Assembly (NCBI GenBank): GCA_033558025.1
Contig: JAUCEF010000002.1
Span: 2,852,001-2,916,000 of the forward strand
Reading direction: 5' to 3'
Length of the DNA stretch: 64,000 nucleotides
From: Phytophthora sp. 'mugwort'
Lineage: Eukaryota > Oomycota > Peronosporomycetes > Peronosporales > Peronosporaceae
Made by a program: the position numbers and the translations under genes. Below the pieces are notes generated by a model, which ran no database searches, had not been told where the DNA came from, and saw nothing but the letters and a program-made list of their open reading frames with translations. Shown piece after piece: positions 56,853 to 64,000 of the stretch (position 1 is its first letter; each line of letters opens with the position of its first letter).

Positions 56853-58688
56853 ATGGCCCATTGGTGGCGACGCGACGAGTTACTGGCGCTACTGCACGCG
56901 TGGGAGCAGACGCTGGCCCCTCCACGAGACCGCGATGAGCTAAACGACGTGGAGCTCCAGCGGTTGTTCGTGCGGTTTGACGCGCTGCGACCACGTGACG
57001 CCGCGCCCGTGCCCGTCCATGAGGTGGAAGCGCAACGCCAACGTCTGGTACGAACCTTCCTGTTCCTGCGCGCATTCAACGCCGAGAGCGCACGCGCTGG
57101 ACGCCCAATGTGGTTCCAATTGCCGACACAACAGCAGGACGACCTGCGTCGTATGAACGGGCGACTGGGAGATCTGGCGGCTGTCGCACAGGACGAGTTT
57201 GAGCTACTCTCTCGAATCTGCGAGGAACCGGCCCCCGTCCAGACACAAGCGCCCCAAACGCAGCTGCAAGTGCAGGAGCGCCCCATGGTCGACGAGATGA
57301 AGGCGGCGGCCGAGGCGCTTGCGGGTTTGCCCATGTTCCGTCCGAACAACCAGCCGCGACCGACGTTGTCGCCGTCGCTGTCGCCCCCGTCGTCACCCAT
57401 TCGACCTCCTAAAAAGGGGGTTTCTGAGTTCGAGTCTAAGCAGGACGGGACGTCAAATTCCGACGATATATCGCCGGACAGTGAGTCTGACGCGGGTGAC
57501 TCCGAGTACGCTCCAGTCAAGAAGAGTCGCAAGGAGAAGGATCTGGACATGGACTACAAGCCACCGAAAGGCAGGGGCAAAGTCAAAGCCAAAATGACCT
57601 CCAAGTGGTCGAAACGAGACGAGCAACGACTCGTATCGGCATGGCACGAGGTGGTTACTGCACTGTCGAACAGCGGTTTCGCCGGGTCTTTTGCTTCACG
57701 GAACGAGGGGCTTCGATTGAATTCCCTCATCCACCAACGGTATGTCGAACTTTGTGGTGACAATACAACACCCCGAACAAACCAGTCGACGGGCGCGAAG
57801 AAACATGCCATTGTGATGGCTTTCCGAGCGTTGCGGAACGTTCTCCGCACATTAGCGTCGCAGAGTGATCGTCCTAACTGGTTTGGAATGACACCGGAGG
57901 AACGGATGGAGTTGCAAAAGACGTATGGACATCACAATGAACAGGCTGTTTTCATTGAGAAGGAAGCGTACCAACGACTTGCTGAGATCGATAAGGCCCA
58001 GCAGACTGTGTTAACGCCGACGGCCAATGCACTACGCGCCCCAGCGACACTGGATCAACTTCTCGGCCGCACAAAAGGAGATTCTCGAAAAAAACTAGCC
58101 AAGAAATCGTCCAAGGAAAAATATGCTTCTGGTCCGCCTAAAGGCTACGTAATTGCAGAGAAATCGTCCGAGGATTCGGAAGAAGGAGAATTGCCTGATG
58201 ACGACGCATCAACGCGGAACGGCCGAGCCGAAAACTCGACATATTCACAGACATTCCTGACACCACGACAACTTCATGCGAAGACAAGAAAATTTAACCG
58301 CGCGCTGGACCCAGTCGACAACAGTGTGACGAGTTGTCCTCCCAAGCGCCGTCGCACGGATTCCAAGTGGGTGACTCGGCTGTTGGATGCTCAAACTCAA
58401 CGGTTTGAGGCCCTGCTTGCCGAGTTCCAGGAGGAGCGGCGACAAGAGCGTCAGCACAATGTGGAGATTATTCTCGAGGCGCTTAAGCTGCGCAGTGCAT
58501 CCGCACAGAAAGCGGATCAACCGTCACAGTTCGTGGAAGCGTTGGTGGAGAAGCAGCGTCAGCACTTGTTGGGTCTATTCAACCAGCTGCAGGACGAGCG
58601 GTCTCAAGAACGTGAGCAAGCTCGGATGTTACTGCGAGAGCTGGGAGTTCCCCGTCTTGTGAGTCAGGACCAAGAGCAGAAGGACTGA
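56853..58688 (+). CDS. SANT/trihelix-like protein 1 of a tandem array
   Basis: Putative DNA-binding or chromatin protein. The ATG at 56,853 (MAHWWRRDELLAL) gives 611 residues in one exon; the open frame upstream of it overlaps the divergent gene's promoter. Two SANT/trihelix-like domains: about 3-115 (WWRRDELLALLHAWEQ, then FLRAFNAES) and about 250-355 (WSKRDEQRLVSAWHEVVTAL, then RPNWFGMTPEER). A Ser/Pro/Asp-rich linker with basic patches separates them. The C-terminal third (about 505-605) contains two copies of a helical module (RFEALLAEFQEERRQER; QHLLGLFNQLQDERSQERE), probably for oligomerisation. It is the longest complete member of the array; genes 2-5 follow downstream in the same orientation. 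Confidence 0.8.
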   Translation: MAHWWRRDELLALLHAWEQTLAPPRDRDELNDVELQRLFVRFDALRPRDAAPVPVHEVEAQRQRLVRTFLFLRAFNAESARAGRPMWFQLPTQQQDDLRRMNGRLGDLAAVAQDEFELLSRICEEPAPVQTQAPQTQLQVQERPMVDEMKAAAEALAGLPMFRPNNQPRPTLSPSLSPPSSPIRPPKKGVSEFESKQDGTSNSDDISPDSESDAGDSEYAPVKKSRKEKDLDMDYKPPKGRGKVKAKMTSKWSKRDEQRLVSAWHEVVTALSNSGFAGSFASRNEGLRLNSLIHQRYVELCGDNTTPRTNQSTGAKKHAIVMAFRALRNVLRTLASQSDRPNWFGMTPEERMELQKTYGHHNEQAVFIEKEAYQRLAEIDKAQQTVLTPTANALRAPATLDQLLGRTKGDSRKKLAKKSSKEKYASGPPKGYVIAEKSSEDSEEGELPDDDASTRNGRAENSTYSQTFLTPRQLHAKTRKFNRALDPVDNSVTSCPPKRRRTDSKWVTRLLDAQTQRFEALLAEFQEERRQERQHNVEIILEALKLRSASAQKADQPSQFVEALVEKQRQHLLGLFNQLQDERSQEREQARMLLRELGVPRLVSQDQEQKD

Positions 58689-59057
58689 ATGAGGTCTGCT
58701 TTGGTTGCATGAATGGATCGGGTAGACCCCTTTTTAGTAGTCCCTAGTCGTCTTAATTTCGACGTTTGCATTGAAATATCCTCCACCGCGCATCGTGTCC
58801 GGGTACGTTCGATATCCCGCCACGCAGGACAATACCAGCCAGTAGCATCAAGTACCCCACTTCCAATTCCTAAAAACTGCCGGGCAAGAACAAATATAAG
58901 GTTCATTTTGACTTAATGTTTGTATCCTCGACCATTTTTCGACAAATCGGATCCCTAGCCAGTGAGATTTTAAGACCAGAAGAAGTCCATTCGCCGCCCC
59001 ACTTCCAGGCAGTCAGCCCCTCATACCCGCAGTCGAACCCGCCCTTGAGTGGGCCTC
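58689..59057. other. Intergenic stretch between SANT genes 1 and 2
   Basis: No gene is supported. It holds the 3' flank of SANT gene 1 and the promoter of gene 2. An open plus frame at 58,916-59,233 overlaps the start of gene 2 out of frame and has no motif. Confidence 0.45.
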
Positions 59058-60497
59058 ATGCCAGCCTCTACCGCCACCGCCAGAGTCAACTCAGCGTGGT
59101 CTCACGACGAGTTGTTTCAACTGGTTCAAGCCTGGGAGGAGGTCGTGGACGACCCAAAGGACCGTCTGTTACTGTCCACCGGGGAGCGCGCCACACTGCA
59201 CGCGCGCTTCTGCGCCATCGCGGGCTCCAGTAAGCGCAGTCTATCGTCGGTCACCCGTCAGCACCACCGGCTTTGTACGTCGTACCGACTGATCGTAGAT
59301 ACGAACGAGAAGAGTCTCTCAAGAGGCTGGTTCGACCTGTCGGCGGCTGAGCAGCACGAGCTACGTCGGGTACACAACAAGAAGGAGAAGGGGATGACTA
59401 TTGTGAGCCCCGAACTCTTCCACCGACTTGACCGTATGTGTGGTAATAGAGAGGAAGTCACCAGTACTGAGATGACTCAAATGGTGAAAAGTACGAAAGG
59501 GAAGAAACGTAGTCACCATAGGAAGAAAAGTATCGCTCGGGAACATGAAGAAGAGGAAGATTCGTCCAGTAATTTACCCAAGAATGCGTGGACAGCTCGG
59601 GAATGGGCGTTGTTTGTGGACTCGTGGCAAGAAGCTGTGGATGACTTTATCGACGACAGCCACGAACCTGACGAGAAGGTTAAGTTGCCCAATTGGTTGA
59701 TCCGACAGAAGTTTGTGGCGTTGGGAGGACCCGCAGACACGACGGTGGGGTCCATTACGGCCAAAAAACGATGTATTATCCATTCGTATCATTTCATCCG
59801 GCAATGCGTGGACGGATTGGAAGCGCTGGACGGGTCGGACTGGTTCGATCTGACGTTTAATGAGAGGTTTCGCTTGCAACGGAAGCTTGTGAGCCCTAAA
59901 TCCAGTCAACGAGTGGGTTGTGAGATCGACCGTGAGACGTACCACAAGATTCAAGCCGTGATCGAGCAGGAGGAGCGTCTGGGAACAGTGACAGCCACAG
60001 GGCGCAAGCGGAAACGAGGCCACAAGAACGTGCGCAAACACTCGACGTCGTCCGAGCGTTCGTCGGAAAGATCTGAGCCACCGTCACCCAGTTCTCCTCC
60101 CTTTGGTGATGCTGATGACGTGTCTGACCTTGAAGACTCGTTGCTCACGTCATCGTCTGTGGCTCAAGTCCAGGACGGGGAAGACACGCACGTGGACGAA
60201 AAAGTGGTCGAAGCGCTTCTGGACGCACAAAATGCCCGTTTCGAGCAGTTGATGCATGACCTTCGAGAGGAGCGAATGGAAGAGCGCAAACAGAACCAAG
60301 CGATGCTACTGGAGATTCTACACCAACGAACCCCATCGGAAGACCCAAGCCAGAACGTGTCGTACATGGAGTCACTTGTTGGAAAACAACAGGAACAACT
60401 CATGGATTTATTCGCACAGATGCACAAGGAGCGACAGCAAGAGAGAGAAGATTTCCACGCGTTGCTACGTCAGCTCTGCTCTCGGCCACGATCGTAG
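59058..60497 (+). CDS. SANT/trihelix-like protein 2 of a tandem array
   Basis: Putative DNA-binding protein of 479 residues, one exon, ATG at 59,058 (MPASTATARVN). Two SANT/trihelix-like domains: about 13-115 (WSHDELFQLVQAWEEVVDD, then RGWFDLSAAEQHELRR) and about 176-285 (WTAREWALFVDSWQEAVDDF, then SDWFDLTFNERFRLQR). The repeated W...E...L....W...V spacing and the WFDL block match gene 1. A Ser-rich, acidic linker precedes a C-terminal helical part (about 380-479) with two modules (RFEQLMHDLREERMEERKQN; EQLMDLFAQMHKERQQERED) like gene 1. Genes 1 and 2 share layout (two SANT domains plus two coiled modules), so one is probably a duplicate of the other. Confidence 0.8.
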   Translation: MPASTATARVNSAWSHDELFQLVQAWEEVVDDPKDRLLLSTGERATLHARFCAIAGSSKRSLSSVTRQHHRLCTSYRLIVDTNEKSLSRGWFDLSAAEQHELRRVHNKKEKGMTIVSPELFHRLDRMCGNREEVTSTEMTQMVKSTKGKKRSHHRKKSIAREHEEEEDSSSNLPKNAWTAREWALFVDSWQEAVDDFIDDSHEPDEKVKLPNWLIRQKFVALGGPADTTVGSITAKKRCIIHSYHFIRQCVDGLEALDGSDWFDLTFNERFRLQRKLVSPKSSQRVGCEIDRETYHKIQAVIEQEERLGTVTATGRKRKRGHKNVRKHSTSSERSSERSEPPSPSSPPFGDADDVSDLEDSLLTSSSVAQVQDGEDTHVDEKVVEALLDAQNARFEQLMHDLREERMEERKQNQAMLLEILHQRTPSEDPSQNVSYMESLVGKQQEQLMDLFAQMHKERQQEREDFHALLRQLCSRPRS

Positions 60498-60609
60498 GAG
60501 ATAATCATGAAGTTTTAGGAACGAGTCAAGTGTTTTTTCATAAGGTTAAGAACTGTTTACTGCCACCGTAGTGAAAAATTGGGACGAGGTTACAGAACTA
60601 TAGAGTTTT

Positions 60610-60617
60610 CTCATTCG
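60610..60617 (+). promoter_or_regulatory. Initiator-like motif upstream of SANT gene 3
   Basis: CTCATTCG lies 22 bp upstream of the chosen ATG at 60,639 and matches the oomycete initiator core (TCATTY with a preceding C). It supports the choice of that ATG. Pattern match only. Confidence 0.35.
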
Positions 60618-60638
60618 AGGAACTTCCTGGACGAAACA

Positions 60639-61643
60639 ATGACGAACGTCACGTCGTGGACCGAGACGGAGATTTCCATCCTGGTCCAAGTGTGGAGCGA
60701 GGTAGAGGCGAAGTATCCTTTGTTGCGTTGTCCACGTGGAGCTGGCACGCTCCACTCGAGGTTGTACGCGATGTTTTCCAAGCGTTGTGCATTTCCTCGC
60801 TCTTCCACTGCAGTGAACCGAGTGAAACACACGATCCGTAAGTTTGTACTGTTCGTACACAAGTTTAACGAAGACCGTCGAGAAGATGGAGAATGTTTGT
60901 GGTATGACCTCAGTGTTGCGGAACGTCGTGCTTTGATGCCGCCAAAGTTGCGGGGGCTGTCAACGACTGTCAATCAAAAGGCATTTGCGAGACTAATGAC
61001 GATGGAACGGGCTCACAGATGGCTGGGCGAGGAGAATGCCTCGATGAACGACGCACTACAAGATGAAGAGCAGGAGCTTCAGTCATTGGCAGCAGCACCA
61101 TCAAACGACAGAGTCTCTTCTGTGGACGAGTTGTATTTATCGTCGGAACCGAGCACCCCAAGCACTGAGCAAAGTGGCGATAAAATCGTTGAAAGTCGAT
61201 TTGTTGCAACCTCGCGACGTTCTCCCAGTAGTTCACGCAGTCCGTCATTTGATAATGAGCGAGAACTGTCCAGTTCACCTTTACCACGTACTACAAAATT
61301 TCAAGGAAATGATCACAAACCAAAGGCAGAGCTGCAGCTACCGACCAAACTCAAGCATCGAGACTGTAACATTCTCCTCGAAAACATGATGAAGTTGCAA
61401 GACAAGAAAATGCGTCGAGGTGTCGCGAAGCTGCGATCGGATATTGAAGGTGAAATCCAACGCAGCTCGGAGATGCTACACTCGATCATCAGCAACCAAT
61501 TCGAAGACCCTGGAAGCAGTGGCGACGTCGCTTTCATGCTAAAAGTGCTGAACATGCAACATCAACAGATTCGCGAGCGGTTTGAGCAATTCGACGAGAA
61601 ACAAACGCGTGATGAAGCCGAGAACCGTGCACTTATCGGGTAA
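60639..61643 (+). CDS. SANT/trihelix-like protein 3 of a tandem array
   Basis: 334 residues, one exon, ATG at 60,639 (MTNVTSWTETEISILVQVWS). One SANT/trihelix-like domain (about 5-105; LWYDLSVAERRAL near its end), a Ser/Thr/Pro-rich linker, and a conserved C-terminal helical module (about 245-334; CNILLENMMKLQDKKMRR, then a GDVAF block). It is closest to gene 4, with near-identical N-terminal and C-terminal ends and a diverged middle. Compared with genes 1 and 2, the second SANT domain is missing. Putative DNA binding; no function can be read from sequence. Confidence 0.8.
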   Translation: MTNVTSWTETEISILVQVWSEVEAKYPLLRCPRGAGTLHSRLYAMFSKRCAFPRSSTAVNRVKHTIRKFVLFVHKFNEDRREDGECLWYDLSVAERRALMPPKLRGLSTTVNQKAFARLMTMERAHRWLGEENASMNDALQDEEQELQSLAAAPSNDRVSSVDELYLSSEPSTPSTEQSGDKIVESRFVATSRRSPSSSRSPSFDNERELSSSPLPRTTKFQGNDHKPKAELQLPTKLKHRDCNILLENMMKLQDKKMRRGVAKLRSDIEGEIQRSSEMLHSIISNQFEDPGSSGDVAFMLKVLNMQHQQIRERFEQFDEKQTRDEAENRALIG

Positions 61644-61850
61644 AATCTGCTGTAATTGATGATGTTAAGGCGCCTTTTTCGTGATATTTTAACAAAGAAG
61701 TAACAAAATATTTTGCCAACAAATTGTTTTTAGTCGTGCATGTACCTTGGGACGATGCGACAAGACCCAGAAAGGTCAAATTCCATCAGCGTGTCATCAT
61801 GAAAAAGAAACATTTTGCCGTCAATTCGTTCGTTGCTATTCAAATCAACG

Positions 61851-62963
61851 ATGAGGAACGTGACTTCGTGGACAGAGAGTGAAATCAATATTCTCGTCCA
61901 AGCCTGGAGCGAGGTGGAGGCGAAGTACCCTTTATTGCGATGTGAGCGCGGCACTGGTACGCTTCACGCGAAGATGTACACTATCTTTTCGCGAAGAAGC
62001 ACCTTTCCACGCTCATCCCTTGCCGTTGACCATGCAAAACAACACATTCGCGGCTTCGTCTTGTTCGTGACCAGATACGACCAAGAGCGTCGAAAAGATG
62101 GCGGACGTCTCTGGTTTGAGCTCAGTACGGAAGAACGGGCTCGACGCCGCGGCCTGGTGCCTCGTAGATCGCGAGGTTTGACAACAGCACTCAGTAAAGA
62201 GGCTTTTATCAAGTTATTGAAGATGGAGCGAGTTCAGAGATGGTTGGGTGGGAATATAGTCACAATGAGCGAGAACGAACCAGAAGAAGCTCAAAATGAA
62301 ACGAGTTTTCTTTCACCAGGTCAATCTGAGCCGGATTCTAAACCCTCGATTAAACAAAAAGCTGGTTTAGGCGGCTTCTCACGTATCCGTGAGTTCTCAC
62401 CAGCTTTACACGATGCTGGATCCCCAAATCTGGACCACGACGCGGACGAGTTGGAAGAAAAACGTCATGTACCAGTTCAAGAACGTTCCGACACAAGTAC
62501 TTGCAGTCTGAACTCAGAGTCGGAGGACGAAGACTCGCCTTTATCTAGTGTCTGCAAAAGCCCATCTTCGGATTTACTCGTCGTGCCGAGAACAGTAAAA
62601 TCTCAAGGAGAAGTGAAGATACCCAAGACGAATCCGGATTTTCGGACCAAACATCGAGACTGCAACATTCTTTTGGAAAACATGATGGAACTCCAGAACA
62701 AGAAGATGCGTCGAGCTGTGACCAAGTTGCGAGCGGATATTGAAGGTGAAATCCAACGCAGCTCCGAGATGCTGCTTTCCATTATCAGTAACCAGTTTGA
62801 TGACCCCGGAAGCAGTGGCGATGTCGCTTTCGTGACAAAGGTGCTAAACATGCAAAAGCAGCAGGTGCACGACCGATTTGATCAGTTTGAACAGAAACGA
62901 GCCCGCGACGAAGCTGCCAATCGTGCGCTTCTTGGACAGCGGTACAAGTCGCACGGTGGCTAA
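61851..62963 (+). CDS. SANT/trihelix-like protein 4 of a tandem array
   Basis: 370 residues, one exon, ATG at 61,851 (MRNVTSWTESEINILVQAWS). One SANT/trihelix-like domain (about 5-110; ERRKDGGRLWFELSTEER), an acidic Ser-rich linker longer than in gene 3, and a C-terminal helical module (about 280-368; CNILLENMMELQNKKMRR, then SGDVAF). The N-terminal 45 and C-terminal 90 residues are highly similar to gene 3, so the pair arose by a relatively recent tandem duplication. It ends 328 bp before gene 5. Confidence 0.8.
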   Translation: MRNVTSWTESEINILVQAWSEVEAKYPLLRCERGTGTLHAKMYTIFSRRSTFPRSSLAVDHAKQHIRGFVLFVTRYDQERRKDGGRLWFELSTEERARRRGLVPRRSRGLTTALSKEAFIKLLKMERVQRWLGGNIVTMSENEPEEAQNETSFLSPGQSEPDSKPSIKQKAGLGGFSRIREFSPALHDAGSPNLDHDADELEEKRHVPVQERSDTSTCSLNSESEDEDSPLSSVCKSPSSDLLVVPRTVKSQGEVKIPKTNPDFRTKHRDCNILLENMMELQNKKMRRAVTKLRADIEGEIQRSSEMLLSIISNQFDDPGSSGDVAFVTKVLNMQKQQVHDRFDQFEQKRARDEAANRALLGQRYKSHGG

Positions 62964-63290
62964 TAATGAGGAGGGGGGGAGGTGATACTGCACGTTTAAG
63001 TTCATGGAAATCATTAAAATGACGTCAAGTTTGCCATATTATTAGCGTTTGACGCATAATTATATTTTGTGGTGGCAGATTATATGTAGCTTAACCTCGC
63101 CATTGAAATGGAAAAATAATTGTTTAGCCCATGCTCCGGTTACTGAGTTTCTGTGGCATTTAGGCCAATTTGCGGGTGTATTATATATATTTTATTTCTC
63201 GCGTTGAAGATAGATAGTCAAACGTTCCCTTTCCCAAATTTCTCCATTATTTGCCTAAAGAACCTGTCAGAGAGAAGTGAAGCTCTCGAA
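62964..63290. other. AT-rich intergenic stretch before SANT gene 5
   Basis: No gene. It is AT-rich (for example TATTATATATATTTTATTT near 63,178) with one initiator-like motif, listed separately. Confidence 0.5.
63157..63171 (+). promoter_or_regulatory. Initiator/FPR-like element upstream of SANT gene 5
   Basis: CATTTAGGCCAATTT resembles the CATTY...CAWTTT core promoter arrangement of oomycetes and is similar to the element upstream of eIF2B-epsilon (CATTCAATCCAATATTT). It lies about 120 bp before the ATG. Pattern match only. Confidence 0.3.
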
Positions 63291-64000
63291 ATGGATCGAA
63301 GCGATGTAAGCTATCTTCACCCTGACTGGACTAAAGACGAGTTGTCCATACTGATTGAGGAATGGAGGAACTTGGTAGTGAACTATCGTTTGCAAAATCG
63401 AGCTCGACCAGAAGTGCCAGGCGGCATCGACAATCTTCTGGCTAAGCAACTTTCCCAACGTAGCAACAAAAGTCGATCCCCTTGTGCGATTGCAAGGCAG
63501 CGCTGTTATTTGTATGATTTCGTCCGATTCATAAACCGTTTTGACGAGATGCAACAAGTTTCCGGTGGTCCCTTATGGTTTAACATGACAAAAGAAGAAC
63601 AAGATAAAGTGTCCATGTCTGCACGAGAACGAAAAACTAGCTCCATTCTCTCGCAGGCGTCATTTGAAACGCTAGTTAAGCTGAAATCTGTCAAGAAATG
63701 TACGCGGTTCAAGCGAATTCGAGTGTCCAAAACTGGAGTGAAAAATGACATCCGTCGCCTGGAAAAATGTCGTTCGTGCTGGTCTGCGCCAGAAGTTAAC
63801 GCGTTAGTGCGTTCCTGGAGTCTCGTCATGAAGAAATCTGGTACTTCGGTAGGTGTCTTTGTAGCCCAAAGCTCAGCTGAGTCCGCGACGTTGTACACCC
63901 CGTGGAATCACTCAACCATAAGTGCTTGGCGCAAAATGAAGCGTCTGGCGTCGTCGTACCAGTTCATTCGAGATTTTAATACTCGTCATTCCCCTGCAAT
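63291..64000 (+). CDS. SANT/trihelix-like protein 5 of a tandem array, cut by window end
   Basis: An open frame from ATG 63,291 (MDRSDVSYLHPDWTKDELSI) runs to the window edge, giving 236 residues without a stop. There is a first SANT/trihelix-like domain at about 10-110 (WTKDELSILIEEWRNLVVNY, then LYDFVRFINRFDE, then PLWFNMTKEEQ). A second starts at about 160 (CRSCWSAPEVNALVRSWSLV) and continues to the edge. The second domain places it with genes 1 and 2 rather than 3 and 4. The C-terminal helical module is expected beyond the window. Confidence 0.8.
   Translation, partial: MDRSDVSYLHPDWTKDELSILIEEWRNLVVNYRLQNRARPEVPGGIDNLLAKQLSQRSNKSRSPCAIARQRCYLYDFVRFINRFDEMQQVSGGPLWFNMTKEEQDKVSMSARERKTSSILSQASFETLVKLKSVKKCTRFKRIRVSKTGVKNDIRRLEKCRSCWSAPEVNALVRSWSLVMKKSGTSVGVFVAQSSAESATLYTPWNHSTISAWRKMKRLASSYQFIRDFNTRHSPA

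Noticed and set aside
1..64000. CRISPR array, rRNA genes, bacterial operons
   Set aside because: No spaced identical repeats of CRISPR type, no rRNA-like sequence, and introns plus protein families show a eukaryotic nuclear genome.

Overview
The window looks like oomycete nuclear DNA, most likely Phytophthora or a close relative in the Peronosporales. The evidence is a decayed RXLR-dEER effector gene, short introns (57-122 bp), oomycete-type initiator motifs, Mutator-like (MULE) and Ty3/gypsy remnants, and compact genes encoding large proteins. The window crosses a sharp boundary between a repeat-rich, gene-poor block (about 1-22,660) and a gene-dense block (22,682-64,000). No intact host gene was found in the left block.

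Left block. From left to right it holds a tRNA-derived SINE-like element (about 1,850), a short imperfect tandem duplication (about 2.5 kb), an RXLR effector pseudogene (2,898-3,329, minus) and four decayed MULE-type transposons. Two of these belong to one family, with a FAR1/MULE transposase and a Ulp1-like protease domain, and lie in opposite orientation (3.9-6.9 kb minus; 10.2-13.6 kb plus). Between them is a second MULE type with SWIM and CCHC zinc fingers (7.9-10.1 kb minus), and a fourth lies at 14.6-16.4 kb. A perfect 57-bp inverted repeat (5,161-5,296) sits inside the first element. Further right come a 74-bp tandem repeat (16.7-17.0 kb), a broken 2OG-oxygenase-like gene, a gypsy integrase fragment (plus) and a gypsy gag fragment with a presumed LTR (minus), which ends about 20-50 bp from the first host gene.

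Right block. The order is eIF2B-epsilon (minus), a low-complexity hypothetical gene (plus), a PH-C2-inositol polyphosphate 4-phosphatase (minus), and a very large minus-strand gene (31,625-47,692). I reconstruct the large gene as eight exons encoding about 5,175 residues: about 12 Tudor-like repeats, four PUB domains, EF-hands, a WD-like segment, a kinase-like segment and C-terminal EF-hands. Next are a two-cassette membrane nucleotidyl cyclase (plus), a CBM48-containing 6-phosphofructo-2-kinase/fructose-2,6-bisphosphatase (plus), a METTL21-type methyltransferase (minus), and a tandem array of five SANT/trihelix-like genes (plus) that runs off the right edge.

Genes are packed head-to-head (divergent gaps of about 126-204 bp) and tail-to-tail (133-135 bp), so several promoters are probably bidirectional. 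The genes cover translation initiation, phosphoinositide and cyclic-nucleotide signalling, control of fructose-2,6-bisphosphate, protein methylation, and a lineage-expanded putative DNA-binding family. They do not form one pathway. The best candidates for something undescribed are the giant Tudor-PUB-EF-hand protein and the cyclase whose catalytic residues are divided between its two domains in the reverse of the mammalian order.
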